A stretch of 64,000 nucleotides of DNA, from NCBI RefSeq assembly GCF_947489715.1, contig NZ_CANLER010000003.1, forward strand, positions 62,001-126,000. Reading direction: 5' to 3'. Position numbers and translations under genes: made by a program. Below are positions 8,068 through 16,260 of this stretch, one piece after another; position 1 is the stretch's first letter, and the number at the start of each line of letters is the position of its first letter. The DNA is from an uncultured Roseovarius sp. (GTDB lineage Bacteria > Pseudomonadota > Alphaproteobacteria > Rhodobacterales > Rhodobacteraceae). A model generated the notes under the pieces. That model had not been told where the DNA came from and ran no database searches. It saw only the letters and a list, made by a program, of their open reading frames with translations.

Positions 8068-8526
8068 CTAAGACGAGTCTTGCAGGCGTTTCCTTAGCAG
8101 TCCGACGACCTCTTGCGCGGTCGCGATATCATCTGACGACAGGCCTTTGGAAAGATCATTCACCCATGGAACCTGCAACGCTATCGCCGCATCGAACAGT
8201 TTTTGACCTTTCGGTGTGAGTACAACAAGTTGCGCGCGTTTGTGATGCGGGTTTGGCTGGAACTCGACAATGCTTTCTTTTTCCAGCTCATTCACGATGC
8301 GTTGAACGCCCTGCCGATGAACCCCCATCGTGCGCGCATGCCACGCCACCGATTCCGGTCGGTCTGCATAGGCGATGGCACCAAGGATCTGCCAGCGCGC
8401 ACTGGTCAATCCAAGATCGGCAACCAGCCGATCACCGGCAAGCTGTAACCGGCCATTCAGTCGAAACACATCCAGAATAAGCGCTGTCACCGCCTCTCCG
8501 GCCTCCGTCCATTTTTCATCTGTCAT
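8068..8526 (-). CDS. MarR-family transcriptional regulator
   Basis: A 152-residue winged-helix regulator: dimerisation helix near residues 10-35, LTSARWQILGAIAY, recognition helix around 64-82 (ARTMGVHRQGVQRIVNEL) and wing NPHHKRAQLVVLTPKG. MarR proteins usually repress neighbouring genes and release on binding a phenolic or electrophilic ligand or on thiol oxidation; this one has no Cys, favouring ligand sensing. It is transcribed away from the redox cluster at 8627-11625, with a perfect palindrome between the starts. Confidence 0.9.
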   Translation of the reverse strand: MTDEKWTEAGEAVTALILDVFRLNGRLQLAGDRLVADLGLTSARWQILGAIAYADRPESVAWHARTMGVHRQGVQRIVNELEKESIVEFQPNPHHKRAQLVVLTPKGQKLFDAAIALQVPWVNDLSKGLSSDDIATAQEVVGLLRKRLQDSS

Positions 8527-8543
8527 TTCTGGTTGATATTAAG

Positions 8544-8561
8544 TTGACAATACATTGTCAA
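8544..8561. promoter_or_regulatory. Perfect palindrome, likely MarR operator
   Basis: TTGACAAT and ATTGTCAA arms (8 bp) flank two bases, between the divergent marR-type gene and the gene at 8627. A second weaker palindrome, TATGAT/ATCATA, follows at 8562-8579. On the minus strand the site includes TTGACA followed 17 bases later by TATCAA (8538-8533), a fair promoter for the regulator gene that would give an almost leaderless mRNA. Confidence 0.65.
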
Positions 8562-8626
8562 TATGATTAACCGATCATAATTGACAACATGACACCAATT
8601 AAACACCCACTCACGGAGCAATACAG

Positions 8627-8995
8627 ATGGTCAAGTTCGAACCCCTCGATCCAAAATTTCCAATTGAACAGCAGCTGGGCGTCGAGGCCGGGCCCGTTGT
8701 TCTGGTCAACCTGTTCACGATTGACCCGGCGGATCACGACGCGCTGATTGCGGCGTGGAAAGATGACGCGCTCTTCATGAAAAAGCAGCCGGGCTACATC
8801 AGCACGCAGATGCACAAAGCCATCGGCGATAGCGGCATGTACCTGAACTACGCCATCTGGGACTCGGTGGCCGACTTTCGCACGGCATTCTCGAACCCGG
8901 AGTTTCAGGAAGCGCTCAGCCATTACCCATCCAGCGCTGTCACCGCGCCGCATCTTTTCGAAAAGATCGCCGTATCAAACTGCTGCACAGCCTAA
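8627..8995 (+). CDS. ABM-domain (antibiotic biosynthesis monooxygenase-like) protein
   Basis: A 122-residue dimeric alpha-beta barrel protein: VVLVNLFTIDPADHDALIAAW, then PGYISTQMHKAI and YAIWDSVADFRTAF. ABM proteins include small cofactor-free quinol monooxygenases, heme-degrading enzymes and catalytically inert members; no diagnostic residue fixes the activity. The C-terminus carries an unusual SNCCTA with vicinal cysteines. First gene of a same-strand set reaching 11625, immediately behind the MarR palindrome; GGAG precedes the ATG. Confidence 0.82.
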   Translation: MVKFEPLDPKFPIEQQLGVEAGPVVLVNLFTIDPADHDALIAAWKDDALFMKKQPGYISTQMHKAIGDSGMYLNYAIWDSVADFRTAFSNPEFQEALSHYPSSAVTAPHLFEKIAVSNCCTA

Positions 8996-9034
8996 CGGGG
9001 TCTTCTGCAACAAACCAAACTGGAGGGATCAACA

Positions 9035-10120
9035 ATGAAAACACGCATTCACGCAATTGCAGGGGGCATCGGTTTCCTGATGATCCTTCTTTTCTGGACG
9101 TCCACGGCAATCAGCGAGCTGTTTGCAAGCCACGAGACGATTGCGGCCGTCAAGGGATTAATCCTGAAAGGCATGTTCATCCTGATCCCGGCGATGGCAA
9201 TTGCGGGCGGTTCCGGCACCGTGATGGGTAAGAACCGCACGGACGCAAAGGCGGTTGCAAAGAAGAAACGCATGCCTCTTATCGCCATGAACGGGTTGCT
9301 GATCCTGCTGCCCTCGGCGTGGTTTCTGGCAGGCAAGGCCGCTGCCGGGGAGTTCGACACAATATTCTACACCGTTCAGATGGTTGAGCTGGTCGCCGGG
9401 GCTGCGAACCTCACCATGATGGGCCTGAACATCCGCGATGGTCTTACCATGACGGGTCGGATCGGTGGCTCAGGCACTCCACCTGCGAACCCGCATCAGC
9501 CCGTGATCGAAGAGCGCCCGGGCGGGCCGCTGGTGGCAAAATCCCCTCCCCGGCTCACGGACACCACAGGAGAAGAACTCGAAACTCAGCCTGTCATCGC
9601 TTTGTGTCGCTGCGGGCAGTCGAAGAAAAAGCCTTACTGTGATGGATCGCATAACGATATCGGTTTTACGACCGACCCTTCGGCGGATCGCACACCCGAT
9701 GGCGTGAAGGTCTTTGGCGGCAAGCAGATTGATGTGCATTACAACCGACTGCTTTGCTCTCACGCAGGGGAATGCGGCGCACGGTTGAAGGCCGTCTTTG
9801 ACAGCACGCGTGACCCCTGGATCGTGCCTGACAATGCGACCCCGGACCAGATCAGAGATGTTGTCGAAACATGCCCGTCCGGCGCGCTTTCCTGGAGTGA
9901 ACCGGGAAGACCGGCGCAGCATGTCGTCGGGGGCGCACCGGGGATAACGATTGAAGGCAACGGGCCTTATCGCGTCACGCGGATCCCGCTGGCTTCCGGT
10001 ATCCAGGCTGAGGGTGCGTCACCCGACAAATATGTCCTTTGCCGCTGCGGCGCTTCAAAAAACAAACCGTTTTGCGATGGATCACATGCGGACATTGGCT
10101 GGACCGACCGATCAACCTGA
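9035..10120 (+). CDS. Membrane protein with CDGSH, 4Fe-4S and CDGSH modules
   Basis: A 361-residue fusion. Residues 1-140 hold about four membrane segments (near 10-30, 43-62, 82-100 and 115-135). Then come a first CDGSH-type 2Fe-2S motif (CRCGQSKKKPYCDGSH, 191-206), a divergent single 4Fe-4S domain (241-292, with CSHAGEC and ETCPSGAL), and a second CDGSH motif (346-361). Inference: a membrane-tethered electron carrier or sensor with three clusters, perhaps exchanging electrons with the cytochrome b561 encoded next. GGAGGG precedes the ATG. The soluble part resembles DUF1271/CDGSH proteins; I do not recognise the membrane domain as a named family. Confidence 0.85.
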   Translation: MKTRIHAIAGGIGFLMILLFWTSTAISELFASHETIAAVKGLILKGMFILIPAMAIAGGSGTVMGKNRTDAKAVAKKKRMPLIAMNGLLILLPSAWFLAGKAAAGEFDTIFYTVQMVELVAGAANLTMMGLNIRDGLTMTGRIGGSGTPPANPHQPVIEERPGGPLVAKSPPRLTDTTGEELETQPVIALCRCGQSKKKPYCDGSHNDIGFTTDPSADRTPDGVKVFGGKQIDVHYNRLLCSHAGECGARLKAVFDSTRDPWIVPDNATPDQIRDVVETCPSGALSWSEPGRPAQHVVGGAPGITIEGNGPYRVTRIPLASGIQAEGASPDKYVLCRCGASKNKPFCDGSHADIGWTDRST

Positions 10121-10142
10121 ACACCCCAATAGGAACGATCCC

Positions 10143-10676
10143 ATGAAAAGCACATCTGAGAAATACGGAACGGTTGCGGTCACGATCCACTGGCTGAGCG
10201 CCGTGCTGATCCTGGCGCAACTAGGATCGGGCTTTCGGGCTGCATCCATGGTCGACAGCGCGGCAAAAGAAGCAATTTTGACGTTTCATGCGCCCCTGGG
10301 GATCGTCATCCTGGTCCTGACGATTGCACGACTTCTCTGGTGGAAATTTGCCGACAGAAAGCCGGACCCGGTTGCAGGCGATCCGGCCTGGCAAACAGGC
10401 GCAGCCAAAGCGGTCCATGTGCTGTTCTACATCGTCATCATTGGCATGGTGGCCAGTGGCATCGGCATGATGGTCGCATCGGGCGCGGGCGAAATTTTGT
10501 CCGGCGCAGTAGACGCTCCGCTGCCTGATTTTTCAAAAGTCCTGCCACGCGCCCCCCACGGCCTCGGCGCTCGTTTGATGGTCGGCCTTCTGGTGTTTCA
10601 TGCCGGCGCGGCGCTCTACCACCACTTCATCAAGAAGGACGGGCTGATTTGGCGAATGTGGTACGGCGCAAACTGA
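10143..10676 (+). CDS. Cytochrome b561
   Basis: A 177-residue four-helix membrane cytochrome binding two b hemes. Histidines sit where the family expects them: VTIHWLSAVL in helix 1, FHAPLG in helix 2, VHVLFYI in helix 3 and FHAGAALYHHF in helix 4. These proteins pass electrons between quinone and periplasmic or soluble partners; the nearby iron-sulfur fusion is an obvious candidate. The ATG at 10143 is 22 bases after the upstream stop; the frame is open earlier but would overlap that gene. Confidence 0.9.
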   Translation: MKSTSEKYGTVAVTIHWLSAVLILAQLGSGFRAASMVDSAAKEAILTFHAPLGIVILVLTIARLLWWKFADRKPDPVAGDPAWQTGAAKAVHVLFYIVIIGMVASGIGMMVASGAGEILSGAVDAPLPDFSKVLPRAPHGLGARLMVGLLVFHAGAALYHHFIKKDGLIWRMWYGAN

Positions 10677-10737
10677 ATCGCGCCACCCATTTGCCAGACA
10701 GAATCCAAGACGAAACCGCAAGAAGGCATTGAACGCT

Positions 10738-11625
10738 GTGACTGACACTTCTTCAACAGACAGATCATTTTTGCACGGCCATTCCGAAGGTGGGGTCTGG
10801 GACAAGGCTGGCGCCCCCACGGGGCAAGACGCGTGGCGCCCCCTAGACCTCGGCCAAGGCGTTTATGCACTGGAAGTCGACGGTGGAAACCCGGGCGGCA
10901 CGATCGGGATGCTTGTCGGGGACGAAAGCTCTGTCCTGATTGACAACGGTTTGGAAAAATCGGCAGCCGTGACCGTGGCGGCGACAGAAAAGCTGGCGGG
11001 TGGCCCGATTGACTATCTGATCAGCACGCACTTGCATGCCGATCACGTCGGGTGCAACGCAACCTATGCCGCTGCGGGCACCACGATCATCTCGCACGTA
11101 GACACGCGCCGCCTGCTAAGCGTCGATGATACCTTCGACAAGGCAGGCTTGCCCGTGCTGACATTCAGTGATCGCGCCACAATCCATTTAAATGGCCTGA
11201 CACTGGAATTGATCCCTTTTGCCAACGCACACACGCTGAGCGACACGATTGTCCATTTTGTCGAGGCCAATATCATCCACACGGGTGATTTGTTTTTCAA
11301 CAAGATCTATCCCTTCATGGATTTGGACAATGGCGGCAATATCGACGGCTTTATCGCGGCCCAAAGACAGATCATCGACATGGCCAACGATGACACCGTG
11401 ATCATCGCGGGTCACGGACCCATCGGCAACAAGGCAGAGATGCAGACGGCTGTAGATCTGCTGCTCGCGATCAAAGCCACGATGAAACCTCTGATCGAAC
11501 AGGGCATGTCTATGGAAGATGTCCTTCAGGAAAACCCATTGTCAGTTTTCGAGCATTTGGCCTGGTTTCACATCACCACCGAGCGCATGACCAAGATCAT
11601 CTACCATTTGCTGACCGAAGGATAA
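10738..11625 (+). CDS. Metallo-beta-lactamase-fold hydrolase
   Basis: About 295 residues with the zinc motif THLHADHVG, the later metal-site segments HTLSDT and HTGDLFF, and a C-terminal AGHG. This MBL subgroup contains glyoxalase-II-like and other hydrolases; substrate unknown. The GTG at 10738 is preferred because an AGAAGG site lies upstream at a usable distance; an in-frame TTG at 10729 is possible. It is the last gene of the MarR-linked redox set. MBL-fold proteins fused or linked to redox modules can act on sulfur compounds, which would suit the region, but that is conjecture. Confidence 0.85.
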   Translation: MTDTSSTDRSFLHGHSEGGVWDKAGAPTGQDAWRPLDLGQGVYALEVDGGNPGGTIGMLVGDESSVLIDNGLEKSAAVTVAATEKLAGGPIDYLISTHLHADHVGCNATYAAAGTTIISHVDTRRLLSVDDTFDKAGLPVLTFSDRATIHLNGLTLELIPFANAHTLSDTIVHFVEANIIHTGDLFFNKIYPFMDLDNGGNIDGFIAAQRQIIDMANDDTVIIAGHGPIGNKAEMQTAVDLLLAIKATMKPLIEQGMSMEDVLQENPLSVFEHLAWFHITTERMTKIIYHLLTEG

Positions 11626-12193
11626 TGCCGCGCGTATCGGTTCATCGGTGCTGAACATGCAGGTCGCAAACCCCGCAATCAGACTTTGGCAAAGCCAACG
11701 AAAACAAAAAACGCCGCACATGCGGCCCCCACACCAACTGCAATATGCCTGTCTTCGTTCACCGGCAAAACAACACGACCAGTGACACGCCTCTGAGTTT
11801 GGCACAGTTTGGGGCGGAGCCCGGTTTTCGCAGCATTGCCGTTCTTTATCCTTGGGCATCAGCCGCCGGGAAACCTCGCTACCTATATGACCTCAACAGC
11901 GATCCGGCCCCTCGCGCAAAACTGAAAGATTTGGCTGACATTCTTGCAGGCACAAACGCCGGGGAATTTGGAATTTTGGATCGCTAATCAGCGCGTTCCT
12001 GACAACGGAAGAGATCGGTGGACGCGCGCCACTTCCTTTCGATCCGACCGACCCCGGCCCGTGGGTAATTCCATGAAAGGGCTTCTTCCAATCCAACAAG
12101 ACTATCGCTCTCATAATCCTCTGATCGACCGCCGTTGTTATCAAATCCTTATTCCCTTACGACACAGAAGGATCATGCCCGTTGGAGGCAAAT
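11626..12193. other. Gap of 568 bases with a possible gene remnant
   Basis: No gene is secure here. The forward frame 11745-11987 reads protein-like near its end (GKPRYLYDLNSDPAPRAKL, then LADILAG) but has no ribosome-binding site and no family I recognise; it may be the C-terminal remnant of a lost gene. A minus-strand terminator-like element lies at 11701-11726. Confidence 0.35.
11701..11726 (-). terminator. Rho-independent-type terminator without an obvious gene
   Basis: Read on the minus strand, a GCCGC/GCGGC stem (11713-11726) is followed directly by GTTTTTTGTTTT. The nearest intact minus-strand gene upstream of it begins over a kilobase away (TSUP, ending at 12829), so it may belong to an unannotated minus-strand RNA or a lost gene. 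On the plus strand no T-run follows. Confidence 0.5.
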
Positions 12194-12667
12194 GTGAAAC
12201 ACCAAATATCCTTTGCCCGATTGCAGACGGTCGATGCCAGAGACATCATCACCCATATGTCTGATCCTCGCGTTGCGGCGCATATGCCACTGCTTACCTC
12301 GGCCTGGGATGACGCTACCGTTGCCAAATTTCTGACCACCAAGGAAGCGTATTGGCAGCGTGACGGTCTCGGGCATTGGGCCATTCTGGCAAACACTGAA
12401 TATGTCGGTTGGGGCGGTTTCCAAAAGGAAGGTGATGAGTGGGATTATGGGTTGGTTCTCAAGCCAAAGGCGTTTGGCTTGGGCACGCAGATTTCCAGAA
12501 AAGCCATCGAATTTGCCATCGCCGACCAGCGCATTCCCTTCGTGACGTTCCTTCTGCCACCCTCACGCAAAAAGCTTGGCGCGCTCCGGCGGTTTGGGGC
12601 AGAATTCGTCGGCGAGGTTGAATATGACGGCAAGGCGTTTCTCAAGTACCGGCTTGAAACAGGATGA
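12194..12667 (+). CDS. GNAT-family N-acetyltransferase
   Basis: A 157-residue GNAT acetyltransferase of the RimJ/RimL-like layout (ARLQTVDARDII, then GHWAILANTEYVGWGGF, and an acetyl-CoA loop around LKPKAFGLGTQISRKAI). Substrate unknown. The GTG at 12194 is chosen over an upstream TTG because GGAGG lies five bases before it. Isolated gene flanked by a sparse region upstream and the CGTACG repeats downstream. Confidence 0.82.
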   Translation: MKHQISFARLQTVDARDIITHMSDPRVAAHMPLLTSAWDDATVAKFLTTKEAYWQRDGLGHWAILANTEYVGWGGFQKEGDEWDYGLVLKPKAFGLGTQISRKAIEFAIADQRIPFVTFLLPPSRKKLGALRRFGAEFVGEVEYDGKAFLKYRLETG

Positions 12668-12723
12668 ACACTTCGCCCCGCATTGGAACCCCTGTCCGAT
12701 AGCCATGCTGGCCCCGTAGCGGC

Positions 12724-12798
12724 CCAAAACGTACGTCCCGTACGCCCACATGTGAAATCACCCGGAATTCCGTACGTTTTGGCCGTACAGTCCGTACG
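12724..12798. repeat. Cluster of CGTACG motifs with a long inverted repeat
   Basis: CGTACG occurs at 12730, 12739, 12771 and 12793, with CGTACA at 12784. Two of them sit in a perfect 12-base inverted repeat (12724-12735 and 12771-12782), and the last is inside the 10-base palindrome TCCGTACGGA. It lies between a GNAT gene and the 3' end of a TSUP gene, so it could be a terminator region, a protein-binding array or a mobile palindrome. Confidence 0.7.
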
Positions 12799-12828
12799 GA
12801 GTATACGTTTTTCGCGCTTGCAGCATGA

Positions 12829-13599
12829 TCAGCCGGCCAATCCGCGCCGGATCAGGTTCAACCCCCCGATCAGCAAGACCGCCAGCGTGGCCTTTTTGAA
12901 CGTGCTCTGGTCGATCCGGTCCTGTATCCGGAATCCGATCGCCATCCCCAAAACCGCCGTCGGGATCAGTGCCAGCGACAGCGGCAATGTCTCGGCCCGC
13001 AACACGCCCGATCCCCAATGTGCCGCGACCAGCGTCACCGATCCCAGCCCGTAAATCACGCCCTGTATTCTAATTTGCTCTTTCTTTTCAGTATCTAATG
13101 CTGTCAGCATCGCAACGGTTGGCGGCCCCCAAATACCGGAGATTCCCCCCATGAATCCGGTCACGCCACCAATCGCCACCTGTGTACGGCGCCCGGGGTG
13201 CCCCGGCAGCCGCAGACGTATTCCCTGGATTTGCAGGGTGATGAACAACGTGATCAGCACACCAATGACCAGCAGCAATAGCCATCCCGGCACAAGCGGC
13301 ACCAGTTGCGCGCTCAGCATCATCACGACAAAGCCCGCAAGCAGGAACACCCTGAATTTATTGAGAGATTCAATGGCCGCCCGCGGTCCCTGCCGCAATG
13401 CCTGCCAGCCATTGGTGATCAGTGTCGGCATGATCATTCCGGCCAGCGCCACCTCTGCCGTCGCAAACGATCCCAGCCCCGACACCAGAACCGTCGGCAT
13501 CGCAAATCCCACGACACCCTTGATCAGACCTCCTAATATACTGATTAGGAAGGCAAAAATCAGTATGGCGGGTGAGGTGATGCCGAAAAAAAGATCCAT
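12829..13599 (-). CDS. TSUP (TauE/SafE) family membrane transporter
   Basis: A 256-residue integral membrane protein with seven to eight hydrophobic segments. The N-terminus shows the TSUP signature (GGLIKGVVGFAMPTVLV) and the second half repeats it as GGVTGFMGGISGIWGPP. TSUP proteins move sulfite, sulfoacetate or other organic anions, generally outward; the substrate is not deducible, though a sulfur compound would fit the sox genes upstream. Transcribed alone, divergent from mcd. Confidence 0.87.
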   Translation of the reverse strand: MDLFFGITSPAILIFAFLISILGGLIKGVVGFAMPTVLVSGLGSFATAEVALAGMIMPTLITNGWQALRQGPRAAIESLNKFRVFLLAGFVVMMLSAQLVPLVPGWLLLLVIGVLITLFITLQIQGIRLRLPGHPGRRTQVAIGGVTGFMGGISGIWGPPTVAMLTALDTEKKEQIRIQGVIYGLGSVTLVAAHWGSGVLRAETLPLSLALIPTAVLGMAIGFRIQDRIDQSTFKKATLAVLLIGGLNLIRRGLAG

Positions 13600-13625
13600 G
13601 ATCCTCTTTTAGCACCTTGACGCAT

Positions 13626-13709
13626 CGCTGCACCGCAATAATTCACTGGGTAATTTTGCGTCAAAATGCAGCGCTCAAAGGCATTAATGTTGCGCTGCAC
13701 CTGCAAAAT
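13626..13709. promoter_or_regulatory. Repeated GCTGCA motifs in the mcd promoter region
   Basis: CGCTGCACCGCAATA (13626-13640) and CGCTGCACCTGCAAAAT (13693-13709) are similar direct repeats, and an inverted TGCAGCG lies between them near 13668. They lie between the TSUP gene and mcd and may bind a regulator of either; no regulator is identified. Confidence 0.3.
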
Positions 13710-13747
13710 GTCCTAGGAAGGGCAGCGAAAATAAGGGGATATGATTC

Positions 13748-15433
13748 ATGGCGCATGATGGACAGGATATCGCAATGGCGGAAACGGTAATTCTTGAGGA
13801 TCTTCTGACGCTTACGGGTGCCGCGATTGCTCCGGCCGAGGCCGTGCTGACCGCCGCAAAGGACAAGCTGAACGAAATCACGGTGGTCGATGGCCGGGTT
13901 TCAGGTGCAGCAATTGAAGAAAATCAATGCGCCGTCCACGGTCTTGCCTGGCTTGCCACCTATGTCGAGTCTCTGCGCCAGATGCAAAACTGGGCCAACC
14001 GTCTGAATGAGCAAGGAAAATTCGGCGAAACCGAGCAGCTTATCCACCAGATCGCCTTTGGAGAATACCTGCACCATATCGCCGGCGGTATCCCGATGAA
14101 TCAGGGCGAAGTCGTGCGCCTGCAAGAGATGGGCCTTGGCTGGGATGCGCTGAGCGGCTTCCAATGTACCGAGGTGCAAACCCTTATGGCCAAAGGAAAT
14201 TCCCAGGCTGCACGTATGCGCCTGGTCGCCCTGATGCAGGAACAATCCGCCAATATCACCGTCGGTTTCTCTGGCCTCGAAGAAGAGCTTGAGATGATCC
14301 GCGAGCAATTCCGCCGTTTCGCAGTCGAAAAGGTTGAACCCTTCGCGCATGATTGGCATCTGAAGGACGAGCTCATCCCGATGGAAATCATCGAAGAGCT
14401 TGCGGAAATGGGCGTTTTTGGTCTGACAATCCCCGAAGAACACGGCGGTTTCGGTCTCTCCAAAGCGTCGATGGTCGTGGTCAGCGAAGAGTTGAGCCGT
14501 GGCTATATCGGCGTCGGTTCGCTTGGCACCCGCAGCGAGATTGCAGCCGAGTTGATCCTGTGTGGCGGCACCGATGAGCAGAAGGCCAACTGGCTGCCAA
14601 AACTCTCCAGCGCCGAAATTCTGCCGACTGCTGTCTTTACCGAACCCAACACCGGTTCGGACCTTGGCAGCCTGCGCACACGTGCCGTAAAAGACGGAAA
14701 TGATTACAAAATCACCGGCAACAAGACTTGGATCACCCATGCGGCACGTACCCATGTGATGACCCTGCTGGCGCGCACCGATCCCGACAGCAAAGATCAC
14801 CGCGGCCTCAGCATGTTCCTGGCTGAAAAGACGCCTGGCACCGATGAGGCACCGTTCCCGACCGAGGGCATGACCGGCGGCGAGATCGAGGTGCTGGGCT
14901 ATCGCGGCATGAAGGAATACGAGCTTGGGTTCGACAATTTCGAAGTCAAAGGGGAAAACCTGCTGGGCGGGGAAGAAGGCAAAGGTTTCAAGCAACTGAT
15001 GGAAACCTTCGAATCCGCCCGGATCCAGACCGCCGCCCGCGCCATCGGCGTGGCACAATCGGCGCTGGATGTATCGATGCAATATGCCATCGACCGCAAG
15101 CAATTCGGCAAAAGCCTGATTGAATTTCCCCGTGTTGCCAGCAAGTTAGCGATGATGGCAGTTGAAATCATGATTGCCCGGCAGCTGACCTATTTCAGCG
15201 CGTGGGAAAAGGATCACGGCCACCGCTGCGACCTTGAGGCAGGGATGGCGAAACTGCTGGGTGCCCGCGTCGCCTGGGCCGCTGCCGATAACGGTTTGCA
15301 GATCCACGGTGGCAACGGATTCGCGATGGAATACAAGATCAGCCGCATCCTGTGTGACGCTCGCATCCTCAACATCTTCGAAGGTGCCGCTGAGATTCAG
15401 GCGCAGGTTATCGCGCGGCGTCTGCTGGGCTAA
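13748..15433 (+). CDS. mcd: Methylsuccinyl-CoA dehydrogenase
   Basis: FAD-dependent acyl-CoA dehydrogenase converting (2S)-methylsuccinyl-CoA to mesaconyl-CoA in the ethylmalonyl-CoA pathway, which assimilates acetyl-CoA without glyoxylate lyase. The 561 residues exceed ordinary acyl-CoA dehydrogenases by an N-terminal domain of about 170, a feature of Mcd. The core shows FTEPNTGSDLGSLRTRAV, TGNKTWITHA for FAD, and a C-terminal IFEGAAEIQ with the usual catalytic Glu position. Start chosen at the first ATG; AAGGGG lies nearby. A GC-rich hairpin (15461-15484) begins 27 bases after the stop, inside the converging FAH gene. Confidence 0.9.
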   Translation: MAHDGQDIAMAETVILEDLLTLTGAAIAPAEAVLTAAKDKLNEITVVDGRVSGAAIEENQCAVHGLAWLATYVESLRQMQNWANRLNEQGKFGETEQLIHQIAFGEYLHHIAGGIPMNQGEVVRLQEMGLGWDALSGFQCTEVQTLMAKGNSQAARMRLVALMQEQSANITVGFSGLEEELEMIREQFRRFAVEKVEPFAHDWHLKDELIPMEIIEELAEMGVFGLTIPEEHGGFGLSKASMVVVSEELSRGYIGVGSLGTRSEIAAELILCGGTDEQKANWLPKLSSAEILPTAVFTEPNTGSDLGSLRTRAVKDGNDYKITGNKTWITHAARTHVMTLLARTDPDSKDHRGLSMFLAEKTPGTDEAPFPTEGMTGGEIEVLGYRGMKEYELGFDNFEVKGENLLGGEEGKGFKQLMETFESARIQTAARAIGVAQSALDVSMQYAIDRKQFGKSLIEFPRVASKLAMMAVEIMIARQLTYFSAWEKDHGHRCDLEAGMAKLLGARVAWAAADNGLQIHGGNGFAMEYKISRILCDARILNIFEGAAEIQAQVIARRLLG

Positions 15434-15443
15434 CCCCCTGAAA

Positions 15444-16166
15444 TCAAGTCTGTTCTGCGGCCCCGATCGTCACTTCGATCGGGGGTAATCCATCAATCGC
15501 TCCGCTCAGAATGTCACCTGGCTGAACCGGCCCGACACCGGCAGGGGTACCGGTATAGATCAGGTCACCTGGGCGCAGATGATAGAAGCCTGACAAGTGC
15601 GCGATGATTTCAGACACGGACCAGACCATATCGGACAGCGCCGCATCCTGAACAGGTTTGCCATTCAGATTGAGAGTGATCCGCTGCGCCCCCACCGCCC
15701 CGAAATCAGCCGCCGGTATCAAAGGGGCTAAAATCGCGGCGTTCTCGAAATCCTTGCCCAGATCCCACGGTCGGCGCTTGTCTTTGGCAGCGCTTTGCAG
15801 GTCACGACGGGTCAGATCAATGCCACAACCATAGCCCCAGACAGAGGCCATCGCCTCACCCTTGCTTACCTGAAACGCGGGGGCACCAATGGCCACGACG
15901 AATTCCATCTCGTAATGGCAATCCTGCGTGCCCGGCGGATAGGGAATGGTGCTACCGGACGGGCAAAGGGCATGCGCAGATTTTGTGAAGTAGAACGGCG
16001 CTTCGCGGTCGACCTCGTTGCCCATTTCGGCGGCGTGAGCAGCATAGTTGCGGCCCACACAAAAGATCCGGCGTACCGGGAAAACCTGCTCGCTTCCCAG
16101 GATTAAAGCAACAGGATTGGGGGGCGCCGGGAAAATGGGCGTGGGGGGCATAGAGACCTCGTGCAT
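15444..16166 (-). CDS. Fumarylacetoacetate hydrolase family protein
   Basis: A 240-residue FAH-fold enzyme cleaving C-C bonds in or decarboxylating beta-dicarbonyl substrates. The family opening IFCVGRNYAAHAAEMG, metal-ligand region HYEMEFVVAIG and CGIDLTRRDLQ are present, as is TGTPAGVGPVQPGD near the end. Such proteins act as acylpyruvases or oxaloacetate decarboxylases; the exact substrate is open. The ATG at 16166 follows AGAGGA; an internal ATG at 16151 is possible. It converges on mcd with a 10-base gap. Confidence 0.88.
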   Translation of the reverse strand: MHEVSMPPTPIFPAPPNPVALILGSEQVFPVRRIFCVGRNYAAHAAEMGNEVDREAPFYFTKSAHALCPSGSTIPYPPGTQDCHYEMEFVVAIGAPAFQVSKGEAMASVWGYGCGIDLTRRDLQSAAKDKRRPWDLGKDFENAAILAPLIPAADFGAVGAQRITLNLNGKPVQDAALSDMVWSVSEIIAHLSGFYHLRPGDLIYTGTPAGVGPVQPGDILSGAIDGLPPIEVTIGAAEQT

Positions 16167-16260
16167 AAAGGTTTTCCTCTTATGCGACTTGAACCGGGCG
16201 CTGTCAAAGCGGGCGGATGACCCTATGGCCAAGCACCAGGGATTGTCCTAGACCATCCCC

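Noticed and set aside
13901-15103. Long antisense reading frame opposite mcd (400 codons)
   Set aside because: It mirrors the codon structure of mcd, has no ribosome-binding site and no domain motif; typical shadow in GC-rich DNA.
15461-15484. Hairpin after mcd as Rho-independent terminator
   Set aside because: Strong stem, but inside the converging FAH coding end and with no T-run.
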